A stretch of 64,000 bases of DNA, taken from the NCBI RefSeq assembly GCF_002218025.2, contig NZ_AP018680.1, positions 2,232,001 through 2,296,000 on the forward strand. Reading direction: 5' to 3'. This DNA comes from Vibrio casei (GTDB taxonomy: Bacteria > Pseudomonadota > Gammaproteobacteria > Enterobacterales > Vibrionaceae). Positions 23,695 to 33,778 of this stretch are shown piece by piece. Position 1 is the first letter of the stretch. Each line of letters starts with the position of its first letter. Made by a program: the position numbers and the translations under genes. The notes below the pieces were generated by a model. That model did not search any database and had not been told where the DNA came from. It was given only the letters and a program-made list of their open reading frames with translations.

Positions 23695-25754
23695 CAGATC
23701 AAGTCCTCACCTAAATATTCTAAAACCCTTTTCGACTCTTCTATAGCTTCGCCAATTTGATCTTGCCTATCCTCGTATCCATCTAGACCGATCAGTTTTA
23801 GATTTGAAAGGTATATTTCTCGCCATTTTGGTGCATTCGCTTTGGTTACTACCGCATTATGACAACGAACAGGGTTACACCTCAAACCACCGATACATGG
23901 TAAGGTCTCATCAAAATTTTCGACTCCACCAAAACAGTACCCACTCCCTACATTGATAATAGCTAACCCTTGCTTAACCATCGCCTCATATATTTCATCT
24001 TCTGAATATCCTGCTTCCATACAGCCATTAAAAAACTTTTTAATTGTTAATATATGCTCATCGGCTTTTCCCCCCATATATTTTCCAGTCGGGTCAAAAT
24101 TTGCTTTAATCGCCTCTAGTTCAGCTGCATGTCTCATATCTAGCGACTTGCTCTGATCATTTGTTAATTGATTCGCGATACCACCATAACCGAGCGTTGT
24201 TTGACTGACTTTCCCCTTGCGTGAAAGAGCATCTGTTGCTGATACTATGTGTTTTAATTGGTACGAAATTATAGGCAAGCCAACATCTGCTCTATACATT
24301 TGATGCGCTAAACTGTGTCTGAATACATAACCATTGAGTTTGCTATTAATATCTTTTAGAGATAGTCCTGTTATTGCCGAGAAGGCCTGTTCAGTAATCC
24401 AAGATAGGCTTGTTGTAGGTGTGTTTATTTCCCCAGCACTTAATGTATAAGTACTTGAAAATACATATTTTTTTTGGAATATTTTACCACCTATCAACTC
24501 TATCACTTTAAATGCGTCGATAATAATTGGTATCGCCACCCAGCGATCATTAAACAAATTCCATCGATTATCTCTCCCCTTATGCTCCTCCGATACGATG
24601 GTTTTGTCTTCCAAATCCAAACAGCCATCAAGCTTTAGGTCCGAATACACATTTGGTCTTGCCCCCATGAGTGTCCCGATAACCCACTGTGCCGATAAAT
24701 ACGCCTTATTAAAGGAGACACGAAAAATGTTGGAACTTTCATATTTATTCCGAAAACGTGTATTTACCATTGAAATAGTAACTGGCACATTAGAAACTAA
24801 TTTTGCTACTTCATTTTCGGGAAAAGCAGTGTTGATATAAGTGATTGAATAGCCTTGCTGAGATAAACGATAAGCACCATAGTCGTGAAATTCTTTTTTT
24901 GAATATGGGAACTTTTCATACATTGTAGCTAGTACATCATAATGCTGTTCCATAACAGGATCATTCACTTTCTCATCAACTGACTTTAAAAAGCTCACTA
25001 CATTAAATGAAGCTTTCCTAAGAGTTAAATCGAATATATTTGTTTCAAGGTAGGGAAGTTTTTCACTTTTACTATCATACTTTTTCTTGTTACCTTTCTC
25101 ATACGCTTTTCTTATCACGTCAAAATCGGCGTCACACTCTATGCCAACAACTTGTTTTGCTTTTTGCGTATTTAAGTAATCAAAAAATGCTTGATAAGCA
25201 GATAACTTCCCTTTCTTCTTGCGTGTAATGGCTAACGTGGTCTTTGCTGCTGCTTCTTCAAAATCTAGCAACGAGATTTTGGAAAGTTTATTACATTCAA
25301 ATTGTACATAATCTTCGCCGAGTCTCTTCTGCAGTTCGGAGAAAACAAAATCTAAAAAGCTAAGCCCACGTTGAAATGTTGAAATCAAAGTATTCGGCTT
25401 TATTTCATTTTTTCTATGCCCGAAGTCTTTTGGTGATGCATTAACAGCTAAAAATAAACACTTTATCTCAGTGATGACTCCAAGTGGGATATGCATATGG
25501 CGACTAAAATTAAGCTGAACGGCTGATAAAGTAACTGAGGCAGCTCGATTTTCAGTATCCTCATCGTAGTCCCAAACCATATCTCTGAATACGCTATTAT
25601 TTGATACTCTTAACATAGCAAGTTGGGCTATATACGGATTAACTTCATCATCATCCTCGTCTTTATTAATTTTATTTAAAACGGATAAATTAGAAAAAAT
25701 CTCTTTCCAATACTGATTTATTTTCTGTAAATGTTCTAACTGCCGTTGGTCCAT
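23694..25754 (-). CDS. Tyrosine recombinase, IntB/TnpB-like
   Basis: A 686-residue recombinase from the ATG at 25754, chosen because GGGGAGG sits just upstream; an ATG at 25769 would add five residues and overlap the previous gene more. The C-terminal third has GTLMGARPNVYSDL (first catalytic Arg), NGYVFRHSLAHQMYR (second Arg, with Tyr in place of the usual first His), LKH and TTLGYGG (nucleophile Tyr). A Cys cluster (LPCIGGLRCNPVRCHN) near the C-terminus may bind zinc, as in Tn554-type enzymes. It is large like TnpB of Tn554 (630). It likely catalyses strand exchange with the 417-residue enzyme. Confidence 0.82.
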   Translation of the reverse strand: MDQRQLEHLQKINQYWKEIFSNLSVLNKINKDEDDDEVNPYIAQLAMLRVSNNSVFRDMVWDYDEDTENRAASVTLSAVQLNFSRHMHIPLGVITEIKCLFLAVNASPKDFGHRKNEIKPNTLISTFQRGLSFLDFVFSELQKRLGEDYVQFECNKLSKISLLDFEEAAAKTTLAITRKKKGKLSAYQAFFDYLNTQKAKQVVGIECDADFDVIRKAYEKGNKKKYDSKSEKLPYLETNIFDLTLRKASFNVVSFLKSVDEKVNDPVMEQHYDVLATMYEKFPYSKKEFHDYGAYRLSQQGYSITYINTAFPENEVAKLVSNVPVTISMVNTRFRNKYESSNIFRVSFNKAYLSAQWVIGTLMGARPNVYSDLKLDGCLDLEDKTIVSEEHKGRDNRWNLFNDRWVAIPIIIDAFKVIELIGGKIFQKKYVFSSTYTLSAGEINTPTTSLSWITEQAFSAITGLSLKDINSKLNGYVFRHSLAHQMYRADVGLPIISYQLKHIVSATDALSRKGKVSQTTLGYGGIANQLTNDQSKSLDMRHAAELEAIKANFDPTGKYMGGKADEHILTIKKFFNGCMEAGYSEDEIYEAMVKQGLAIINVGSGYCFGGVENFDETLPCIGGLRCNPVRCHNAVVTKANAPKWREIYLSNLKLIGLDGYEDRQDQIGEAIEESKRVLEYLGEDLI

Positions 25755-25756
25755 TG

Positions 25757-28700
25757 TTAACCTCCCCATGAATCAAGTATTGTGGTTTCAATAAATAATG
25801 AGTCTTCTTTGGCTTGTATCAAAATATCTTCTTCAAATTCCGACGTTTCTGGGTTCAATATGTCATCAAGCAGTGAGATATTTTCTTGTACCACGAAAAA
25901 ATAGGGCGTATTAACAACAGCACCACTTTCTAACGATGCCAGATAGTCTCTTTGCATCGAAAATAGCTCTGGAAGGTGTTTTTCTGTTAGCATTACATAT
26001 TCACAAGATAAGCACTTATTGTACTGACTACATGGCTTTCCCTTGACGTAAAGGGATGACTTCTTGATGAAGTCGGGGGGAGAAAATATATTTTTGCAGC
26101 CACCAAGGGGAGTTTTCATGATGATCTCACAATCATCAAATCTACGCTGTTGTTTCTGATTAGAACTGTGCTTAATTGCATGAACAGAGTTAGTATAAAT
26201 ACTCTCTATTGCTTTTCTTGCTTTCTCTTGCGCAACTCTATCAAAGTCTAATGTATCTAGGTAGTTTATCGTCGTTAAAATAGAAGCATGCCCTAGCAGG
26301 TATTGGATCTCTCTTATTGAAACTTCTGCATCGATTAACTCACTCACAAGCGTTGGTCTGAATCTGGTTGTGGTGAGAACCAAAGGTTCACCTTTATCAT
26401 CTTTTAGTTGATATTTTCCTACCAATTCAGAGTAAAATAAAGACATAGTCACCTCGCTTATAGTGGAGGTGTTTTTGTAATAAGTTATAAAAAGTCTATT
26501 TGACAATTCATCTGGTGCATATTTTCTTGCCTCTGAGGTCAACTGAATAACTTCATTAAACACACTTTCTACAAAGCTCTTCTGGCTTATTGTTAGCCAT
26601 TGCAGGTCAGCATGAAATAAGTCTAGATGTAACAACTTCTCCCCTGTAGAACGCTCTTTCCAGTAAGTTAAGCAGGGCTTATTAGTAAGTGGATGGTGCT
26701 CTTGGAAATCATCCAATTCTAGATCAAGAATAGAGTTAAGATTCATCCCCAGAACTTGCGCCATTTTTAATATGTACACACCGAGCTCACGACTTATCAC
26801 TTTTCGAGTAATCAGTCCCCATTCATCGTACAATTCATTTACAGAAAGCCTTCTACTGCTAGTAAAAGCAGCAAACCGATTCTGTCCTTTAGTGCGATCT
26901 TTTGAATACCAGTGTACAGGGTCACATTTACAGTCATCTTCAAAAATAATCCTTGCTTGGATCTTTGGGTCATCGAGATTAGCCCTACTTCTATCTAATC
27001 TCTGGTATGGCGCTAGCTTTTTTTTAGCTAGCACCATTTCCTTTTCTAGCATTTCGTGTATTTGATTTCTTTCATTTGGCGAGTAAGGCTTGTATGCGAC
27101 CCAGTTCCTAACTATTTCAAACCCATTTGCAGGATAATAACTAAAGTTTAAATTTCGAATTGTTTTAAGTTTATCCAAGGTTATTCGTAACATTGATAAC
27201 AGTGTGTTCGCCGTGCTTGTTGATAATGCCCCTATTTTAATTTTTTCGCCTATATACTCTTTAAAACTTCTCAAAGACCATAAATCAAAGCAATCTTTGT
27301 ACGTGCTTTCTGGTGAAATACCTTTGCTTTCTAAGAAATCACAATATTGATTACACCCCAAATGGTAAGATCCTATGGATGAATTTGATGTTACCTTTAA
27401 AGATGAAACTGCAAATGCAAGTTTCACATCTTCGTAATGCCCCTTTTTGGAGCTAAAGTCCTCTATGGAAACCAGTTTTTTATCTCGTAACATCTTAAAT
27501 AGCGATATATTACTTCCCCCTTTTTCTAACGCTTTTTCTTTACGTATTTCTGTACGCTCTTTGAGCGTTTTATAATCAATACCTTTAAGCTCAAGTAGCT
27601 CACTTGAAAAACGTTGATATTCTGACTGGAACAATGGAAATTTCGCTAAGTTGCGTTCGATAGGAATTAATTCACTGAACGCTTTTAACCGAAGTGCCTT
27701 ACCTTGCATTGGCAATACCAGTTTTTCTTTATCCGTTAAACTGTTTTTCCACTTAAGAAAAACTCTACGGTAATTAAGGTCTGCACAAACAGAATGGCTA
27801 CTGCTTTTAATTTCATGATAAGGAAAAGTGACCTCGTGCTTCAATAGCAATTGGTTGAGCACCTTTCTAAGCTCAAGCAAAGCTGGAGATTGTAACCTTG
27901 CGACTCTGCAGAAAAGCTTCTTTGACAGGTATGTTGTAGAGACGAACCCAATTTTTTCCCAGTAACTATCTGGTTCTTCTGCTACCAGCTTCAACCTTGT
28001 TTTCCCTTTAACTGATAGTTCTATATCCCATAACAACTCAGGGTTGGATTTGCACTCAGAGATGAACTCATGCATTAATTTTGCAATCACTTCATCATCA
28101 TCATTGTATAGAACGCCTAAGACTTTAAGCTCTGCATCTATTTTTTTGATATCCTCTTTCAAATGTACTCGTAAAGCCTCATAGTTTATCGGGGCTTTAT
28201 TAAATAGATCATGCAAGTCGATTGTATTCTTTGAGGTTGAAACAGCCTTTTTTTCCTCTCCCGTTAACGACTGCCACCAATTGAGCAGACTCTCTCTACA
28301 TGCTTCAATATCAGGCAAGACACCTAATACTTTAAGCTCTTTATCTATCTTATCGATGTCTTCTTTCAAGTATCGGCGTACGTGCTGATAACTTACTGGA
28401 AACTCGGCAGATAGAAAACGTAAATCGATGGTGCGATTCTTTGTGGTCGGAACTGATTTCTTTTGCTCATCCGTTAACGACTGCCACCAGTTGAGTAGAC
28501 GCTCCCTGTAAGCTTCAACATCGAATATAACATTGAACAATTTAAGCTCTGTTTCGATCTTATTAATGTCTTCTTTTAAGTATCGGCGTATTAGCCCATA
28601 ACCTACCGGAGCATCAGCAAATAAAGCTCGCAAGTCGATGGTGTTACTTTTTGTGGTCGGAACTGATTTCTTTTGCTCATCCGTTAACGACTGCCACCAA

Positions 28701-29995
28701 TCGAGTAGACGATCTCTGTATGCTTCAGCATCGAATATAACATTTAACGATTTAAGCTCTGCTTCGATCTTATTAATGTCTTCTTTTAAGTATCGGCGTA
28801 TTAGCCCATATCCTACCAGAGCATCAGCAAATAAAGCTCGCAAGTCGATGGTGTTACTTTTTGTGGTAGGGACTGATTTCTTTTGCTCATCCGTTAACGA
28901 CTGCCACCAATCGAGTAAACGCTCTCTGTAAGCTTCAACATCAGATATAACATTTAACGATTTAAGCTCTGCTTCGATCTTATTAATGTCTTCTTTTAAG
29001 TATCGGCGTATTAGGCCATATCCTACTGGAGCATCAGCAAATAAAGATCGCATGTCGATGGTGTTACTTTTTGTGGTCGAGACTGATTTCTTTTGCTCAT
29101 CAGTCAACCCTTGCCACCAATCGAGCAGACGCTCTCTGTACGCTTCAACTTCAGGTATAACATTGAACGATTTAAGCTCTGCTTCGATCTTATTAATGTC
29201 TTTTTTTAAGTATCGACATATTAGCCTATAACCTATCGGAGCTTCGGCAAATAGATCTCTTAAGTCGATGGTGCAGAAATTTGTAGTCGGAACTGATTGC
29301 TTTTGCTCATCAGTCAACCCTTGCCACCAATCGAGCAGACGCTCTCTGTATGCTTCAACATCGAATATAACATTGAACGATTTAAGCTCTGCTTCGATCT
29401 TATTAATGTCTTCTTTTAAGTATTGGCGTATTTGCCCATAACCTATCGGAGCTTCGGCAAATAGATCTCTCAGATCAATGGTGTTGCCATTTAAGGTCGA
29501 TACGGATTTTTTTTGCTCCCCCGTCAACCCTTGCCACCAATTAAGTAAACGATCTCTGTATGTTTCCACATCAAATAAAACATCTAGTGACTTAAGCTCA
29601 GTATCTATCTGCTTAATCTCTTTTTTCAAGTACCGGCGTATCACCCCATAACTTACCGGAGACTCGGCAAATAGATCTCGCAAGTCGATTGTTTTACCAT
29701 TTCTGAGCGGAGCCGATTTTTTTTGCTTATCCGTCAACCCTTGCCACCAATTAAGTAAACGGTCTCTGTATGCATCAACATCGGGCAAAACACCTAACGA
29801 CCTAAGCTCTGCGTTTATCTTATCGATTTCATATTTCAAGTCTTTACGAATTTTTTGGTAGCTTATCGGTGCATCAGCGAATAGATCTCGCAAGTCGATG
29901 GAGTTTCTCGTTGTTGTCGGAACTGATTTTTTTTGCTCATCCGTCAACCCCTGCCACCAATTGAGAAGACGATCTCTATTTTCCTCAAGCTTCAC
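25757..29995 (-). CDS. Giant tyrosine-recombinase-fold protein with nine tandem 70-residue repeats (Tfp-like)
   Basis: The 1412-residue protein starts at a GTG that overlaps the upstream stop by four bases (GTGA). Residues 6-634 are nine head-to-tail repeats of 69-70 residues (unit RLLxWWQxLTDEQKKSV, then TIDLRxLFADAPVGY and IRRYLKEDI); a degenerate tenth lies at about 755-825 (FLKWKNSLTDKEKLVLP). Each unit could fold as a helix-turn-helix. The C-terminal half has a recombinase fold: TRFRPTLVSEL (Arg but no His), YLLGHASILTTINYLDT (His and Tyr). The first catalytic Arg is replaced (LGMNLNSILDL), so cleavage activity is doubtful. A C-x5-C-x2-C cluster (PCSQYNKCLSC) follows. Position fits tfp of SE elements. 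The repeat array is the outstanding feature. Confidence 0.8.
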   Translation of the reverse strand: MKLEENRDRLLNWWQGLTDEQKKSVPTTTRNSIDLRDLFADAPISYQKIRKDLKYEIDKINAELRSLGVLPDVDAYRDRLLNWWQGLTDKQKKSAPLRNGKTIDLRDLFAESPVSYGVIRRYLKKEIKQIDTELKSLDVLFDVETYRDRLLNWWQGLTGEQKKSVSTLNGNTIDLRDLFAEAPIGYGQIRQYLKEDINKIEAELKSFNVIFDVEAYRERLLDWWQGLTDEQKQSVPTTNFCTIDLRDLFAEAPIGYRLICRYLKKDINKIEAELKSFNVIPEVEAYRERLLDWWQGLTDEQKKSVSTTKSNTIDMRSLFADAPVGYGLIRRYLKEDINKIEAELKSLNVISDVEAYRERLLDWWQSLTDEQKKSVPTTKSNTIDLRALFADALVGYGLIRRYLKEDINKIEAELKSLNVIFDAEAYRDRLLDWWQSLTDEQKKSVPTTKSNTIDLRALFADAPVGYGLIRRYLKEDINKIETELKLFNVIFDVEAYRERLLNWWQSLTDEQKKSVPTTKNRTIDLRFLSAEFPVSYQHVRRYLKEDIDKIDKELKVLGVLPDIEACRESLLNWWQSLTGEEKKAVSTSKNTIDLHDLFNKAPINYEALRVHLKEDIKKIDAELKVLGVLYNDDDEVIAKLMHEFISECKSNPELLWDIELSVKGKTRLKLVAEEPDSYWEKIGFVSTTYLSKKLFCRVARLQSPALLELRKVLNQLLLKHEVTFPYHEIKSSSHSVCADLNYRRVFLKWKNSLTDKEKLVLPMQGKALRLKAFSELIPIERNLAKFPLFQSEYQRFSSELLELKGIDYKTLKERTEIRKEKALEKGGSNISLFKMLRDKKLVSIEDFSSKKGHYEDVKLAFAVSSLKVTSNSSIGSYHLGCNQYCDFLESKGISPESTYKDCFDLWSLRSFKEYIGEKIKIGALSTSTANTLLSMLRITLDKLKTIRNLNFSYYPANGFEIVRNWVAYKPYSPNERNQIHEMLEKEMVLAKKKLAPYQRLDRSRANLDDPKIQARIIFEDDCKCDPVHWYSKDRTKGQNRFAAFTSSRRLSVNELYDEWGLITRKVISRELGVYILKMAQVLGMNLNSILDLELDDFQEHHPLTNKPCLTYWKERSTGEKLLHLDLFHADLQWLTISQKSFVESVFNEVIQLTSEARKYAPDELSNRLFITYYKNTSTISEVTMSLFYSELVGKYQLKDDKGEPLVLTTTRFRPTLVSELIDAEVSIREIQYLLGHASILTTINYLDTLDFDRVAQEKARKAIESIYTNSVHAIKHSSNQKQQRRFDDCEIIMKTPLGGCKNIFSPPDFIKKSSLYVKGKPCSQYNKCLSCEYVMLTEKHLPELFSMQRDYLASLESGAVVNTPYFFVVQENISLLDDILNPETSEFEEDILIQAKEDSLFIETTILDSWGG
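28094..29980 (-). repeat. Nine in-frame 210-bp coding repeats
   Basis: They encode residues 6-634 of the Tfp-like protein. Period is 210 bases (last unit 207). Units five to seven are nearly identical in DNA as well as protein, which points to recent tandem duplication, while the outer units have diverged. No stop or frameshift interrupts them. Confidence 0.95.
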
Positions 29996-31245
29996 TTAAT
30001 GCTTCCTTTCTTCGATCTGGTTCTATCTTTTAGCTTTTTCATCAACTGATATCTTTTGAGTGCTGCTCCACTGCTATCTACAAATTTGGCCCAGATTCCG
30101 ACAGGTATTTTTGTATAGCCTTCGGTTGTAGTTAAATAATTGTGCCCTAAGCATTGCTGTAACAGTAATAGTCTGTCCAGTTGTGACCTACCTAGATCCT
30201 CTGAATTTAGAAGCATTGCACCAAAACCATGTCGAATTTTGTGTGGAGAGAGTGGTAGAGGTATCAATCCAAGCTTCAACGCTCTATTAGATAATTTTGT
30301 GACTAACTTACTAACAGCGTTTGGTGTGTATGGATCACCATTTTGATTCAAGAAGGCTGGAGTACTGGTTTGACCCCACTTTCTTTTATGTTTTTTATAT
30401 TCAAGGCTTGAGTGATATCTTTGAACTCTATTAATTGTTTCTTTTGAAACAACCGTATTTCTAAATTTGATTTCTCTTCCTCTACCTTTATTACCTTTGA
30501 TTTCCATAGCAACATACTCTGAAGGTAACTGAATTGTATTCTTATCCACAATTATGCTCTTCCGACACTCTCTAGATAACCTTAAGATATTTTCTTGACA
30601 TATACTTTCCACCTCTCCACGGCGTACACCTGAATCGTACATAAATTGGATAAGGCACTTTTCTCTCTCATGGTGGGCTACACGGATCAAAGCTTCTATT
30701 TCTAAGAAAAGTGCGGGTTTAATTAACGACTCTTTAGCGGCTATGACTAGACTGCCATTCTCATAAGGGTTTTCCTCTCTAAGAGACTTGTAACCGGCGG
30801 GTGAGTTACATAGAAATTCAGAGAAAAACCTGCAGTAAGTAGCATCTCTATTGGATATGGTTTTTCCACCTATAGACCTTTTCTTTATGCCGTTCTTATC
30901 TTTATTACTTCTGCAATATTGAAAGTACTTTTGAATCTCTGTTGCATGTACGGTCAATAGACAATCGTCTCGCTTAGAGCCGATGTAATTATCATCATAC
31001 GTAGTAAGATATTTAACCAAATAGAGCAGGTTGTTTGCGTAGGTCTTTACGGAATAGTCACTATGATTAATTCTATAGTGAGTTAGAAAATCAGATACGA
31101 GCGGTAACAATTCCATTCGCTCATTAAAAACAACGACACCTTCAGACAATAAAAAGTCATTTGGATACGAATCATAATTTTCATGAGCTACAGAGTTTGA
31201 GACATCAAGCCTCTTACCAACAGAGATGACAACAGAGTTATCCAT
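29992..31245 (-). CDS. Tyrosine recombinase/integrase, IntA/TnpA-like
   Basis: The 417-residue enzyme has a SAM-like core-binding domain (about 50-160) and a full catalytic set: Arg208 in DSGVRRGEVES, Lys in the KGNKGRGREIKF strand, His335-x2-Arg338-His in SPHKIRHGFG, His368 in CLGHNY and nucleophile Tyr377 in TTTEGYTK. It is the first gene of the four-gene operon, nearest the junction with the native thyA, as intA is placed in SE-type elements and tnpA in Tn554. All catalytic residues are present, so it should be active. Confidence 0.92.
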   Translation of the reverse strand: MDNSVVISVGKRLDVSNSVAHENYDSYPNDFLLSEGVVVFNERMELLPLVSDFLTHYRINHSDYSVKTYANNLLYLVKYLTTYDDNYIGSKRDDCLLTVHATEIQKYFQYCRSNKDKNGIKKRSIGGKTISNRDATYCRFFSEFLCNSPAGYKSLREENPYENGSLVIAAKESLIKPALFLEIEALIRVAHHEREKCLIQFMYDSGVRRGEVESICQENILRLSRECRKSIIVDKNTIQLPSEYVAMEIKGNKGRGREIKFRNTVVSKETINRVQRYHSSLEYKKHKRKWGQTSTPAFLNQNGDPYTPNAVSKLVTKLSNRALKLGLIPLPLSPHKIRHGFGAMLLNSEDLGRSQLDRLLLLQQCLGHNYLTTTEGYTKIPVGIWAKFVDSSGAALKRYQLMKKLKDRTRSKKGSIK

Positions 31246-31351
31246 ACACCCTCGAAGTGTGCACTAAGCCATCTTAACTATAGATAGGATTGCATACTAT
31301 GCAAATTAACTACGGCACATTAAAGTTCAGTACAAACAAAAACGAGGATAT
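31246..31351. promoter_or_regulatory. Leader region of the recombinase operon with a palindrome
   Basis: A 15-base palindrome, TTGCATACTATGCAA, lies at 31290-31304, 45 bases upstream of the intA start. ATAGATAGG at 31280-31288 recurs at 33868-33876 next to the element tip. These are candidates for an operator and recombinase-binding repeats. IS copy A3 has inserted just beyond. Confidence 0.45.
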
Positions 31352-31525
31352 TGATCTGCTCCAGCCAGACTGGACACTTCATTAAGCGACATTTTGATTT
31401 TCAAAGTTAACTGGGCTTAGATACCCAAGAGCACTGTGCCTTCTTGTCCGATTATAATCAACCTGATCCGCTCCAGCTGTTTTGGACACTGAGTTAAGTG
31501 AGTACAATCACTAACGAGGTGAACA

Positions 31526-31810
31526 ATGACAACTAAGAAAACTAGAATTAAACATTCCCCTGAATTTAAAGCAGAAGCCCTAAAACTAGCAGAGAGAGTG
31601 GGAGTAGCTGCGGCTGCAAGGCAGCTTTCTTTACATGAATCTCAAATCTACGGGTGGCGGAAGAACTCGAAGAAAGACACCAATACTAGTCAGCGAGAAC
31701 AAGAGCTAGCCGCAGAGGTTGCCAAGCTCAAAAGGCAGTTGGCTGAGCAAGCAGAAGAGCTAGAAATTGTAAAAAAGGCCGCCACCTACTTCGCGAAAAA
31801 TCTAAAGTAA
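31526..31810 (+). CDS. IS3-family transposase OrfA (copy B)
   Basis: A 94-residue OrfA with the same layout as in A copies (helix-turn-helix, coiled coil, A-AAA-AAG slip site) and about ten substitutions, for example MTTKKTRIKHS at the start and RKNSKKDTNTS in the middle. Confidence 0.93.
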   Translation: MTTKKTRIKHSPEFKAEALKLAERVGVAAAARQLSLHESQIYGWRKNSKKDTNTSQREQELAAEVAKLKRQLAEQAEELEIVKKAATYFAKNLK

Positions 31811-31824
31811 ATTGCTACGAATTT

Positions 31825-32676
31825 ATGCTCGAACACCTGATGTACTTCAATATTGTACGTATGGCTAAGGTATTCGGGGTATCCCGAAGTGGGTTTTATT
31901 ACTGGGTTAAACATCGCCATAAGGCTAGCCAACGCGAGGCAGTTCGCCAAGAGCTTGATACAAAGGTCAAAGAAGCTTTTGATAACAGCAAAGGCCGAGA
32001 TGGCTCAAGGCGAATCCAAAAAGAACTGTCTGAGAGCGGTGATAACCACAATGTGAAAACCATTGCGGCCAGTATGAAGCGTCAAGATTTAACGCCGAAA
32101 GCGGCACGTAAATTTAAGTGCACGACAGACAGCAAGCATCAAATGCCAGTTGCTCCAAACTTGCTGGCTCAGAACTTTAACGCAGCGGCTCCGAATGAAA
32201 AATGGGCGGGAGACATCACCTATGTTGCGACAAGCGAAGGCTGGTTGTACTTGGCAGTAATTATTGACCTTTACTCAAGACAAGTAATCGGATGGTCTAT
32301 GGATACCAGAATGACGGCTACGCTGGTCTGTGATGCTCTATCAATGGCTTTGTTCCGTCGCGAATTTCCTGAGCAGGTTATCGTTCATAGTGATCGAGGT
32401 AGTCAGTACTGCTCAAAAGATTATCGAGACCTCATAACTGTTTATAATCTAAAGCAAAGTATGAGTAGGAAAGGAAACTGCTGGGACAATGCTTGTGTTG
32501 AGAGCTTCTTCCATTCGATGAAAGTTGAAGCGATCCAATATGAGCCGATTATGACGAGAGACCAGATGCGTCAAACGATCTTCGAGTACATAGAGGTTGA
32601 TTATAATCGGACAAGAAGGCACAGTGCTCTTGGGTATCTAAGCCCTGTTAACTTTGAACAGCAAAATGTCGCTTAA
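31825..32676 (+). CDS. IS3-family transposase OrfB (copy B)
   Basis: A 283-residue catalytic part with intact GDITYVAT, HSDRGSQY and NACVESFFHSMK motifs. It is made by -1 frameshift from OrfA and looks functional. Confidence 0.93.
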   Translation: MLEHLMYFNIVRMAKVFGVSRSGFYYWVKHRHKASQREAVRQELDTKVKEAFDNSKGRDGSRRIQKELSESGDNHNVKTIAASMKRQDLTPKAARKFKCTTDSKHQMPVAPNLLAQNFNAAAPNEKWAGDITYVATSEGWLYLAVIIDLYSRQVIGWSMDTRMTATLVCDALSMALFRREFPEQVIVHSDRGSQYCSKDYRDLITVYNLKQSMSRKGNCWDNACVESFFHSMKVEAIQYEPIMTRDQMRQTIFEYIEVDYNRTRRHSALGYLSPVNFEQQNVA

Positions 32677-33479
32677 TGAAGTGTCCAGTCTGGCTGGAGC
32701 AGATCAACCTCTATGTATTCAAAGATCGTTTGGCGCATCTCGTCTCGCGTCATGATCGGCTCATACTGGATCGCTTCAACTTTCAATGAATGGAAGAAGC
32801 TCTCAACACAAGCATTATCCCAGCAGTTTCCTTTCCTACTCATACTTTGCTTTAGATTATAAGCAGTTATGATGTCTCGATAATCTTTTGAGCAGTACTG
32901 ACTACCTCGGTCACTATGAACGATAACCTGCTCAGGGAACCCTCGACGGAACAAGGCCATTGATAACGCATCGCAAACCAGAGTTGCCGTCATTCTGGTA
33001 TCCATAGACCAACCGACTACTTGCCTGGAATAAAGGTCAATGATTACCGCCAAATACAGCCAGCCTTCGCTTGTCGCAACATAGGTGATGTCTCCCGCCC
33101 ACTTTTGATTCGGAGCCTCTGCCTTAAAATCCTGAGCCAGCAGGTTCGGAGCAACTGGCATTTTATGTTTGCTGTCCGTCGTACACTTAAACTTACGTGC
33201 CGCTTTCGGCGTTAAATCCTGCCGCTTCATACTGGCGGCAATGGTTTTAACATTACGGCTATCACCGTTCTCAGCCAGCTCTTTCTGGATGCGCCTTGAG
33301 CCATCACGACCTTTGCTATTATCAAAAGCCTCTTTGACCTTCGTATCAAGCTCTTGGCGAGTTACCTCGCGCTGGATGGCCTTGTGGCGATGCTTAATCC
33401 AGTAATAAAACCCACTTCGTGAAACACCGAACACCTTAGCCATGCGGGCAACTCTGAAGCACAGCAGGTGTTCGAGCAT
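32673..33479 (-). pseudogene. IS3-family transposase OrfB of copy A3, C-terminus replaced
   Basis: The frame keeps all three catalytic residues but is cut after the IFEYIEVD segment by copy B; the last residues (LLQPDWTLH) come from the end of B. The missing RRHSALGYLSP tail is on the other side of B (31379-31463). Confidence 0.88.
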
Positions 33480-33493
33480 AAATTCGTAGCAAT

Positions 33494-33778
33494 CTACTTT
33501 AGGTTTTTCGCGAAGTAGGTGGCGGCCTTTTTTACTATATCTAGCTCTTCAGCTTGCTCAGCCAATTGTCGTTTGAGTTTGGCAACTTCAGCGGCTAGAT
33601 CTTTTTCCCGCTGACTGGTGCTGGTGTCGCTCTTAGCTGACTTACGCCAACCATAGATCTGGGATTCGTGTAACGACAGTTGTCTCGCTGCCGCAGCTAC
33701 TCCCACTTTCTCTGCTAGCTTCAGGGCTTCTGCTTTAAATTCAGGGGAATGGATAATACGTTTTTTCTTGCTTGTCAT
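33494..33778 (-). CDS. IS3-family transposase OrfA (copy A3)
   Basis: A 94-residue protein identical to OrfA of A1. It is intact though its OrfB partner in this copy is broken; free OrfA can act as a repressor of related copies, by family knowledge. Confidence 0.92.
   Translation of the reverse strand: MTSKKKRIIHSPEFKAEALKLAEKVGVAAAARQLSLHESQIYGWRKSAKSDTSTSQREKDLAAEVAKLKRQLAEQAEELDIVKKAATYFAKNLK

Larger units (their letters stand above)
31464..32706 (+). mobile_element. IS3-family element, copy B (diverged relative), nested in A3
   Basis: It is also 1243 bp, with ends TGATCCGCTCCAGC and, reversed, TGATCTGCTCCAGC, and a 3-bp duplication ACC (31461-31463 and 32707-32709). Many silent and some coding differences separate it from A copies, so it is a related but distinct IS. 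The pair forms an inverted-repeat-rich block. Confidence 0.95.

Noticed and set aside
28094..29980. Regular 210-bp repeats as a CRISPR or satellite array
   Set aside because: The repeats are in frame, coding throughout and far too long for CRISPR units; there are no spacers.
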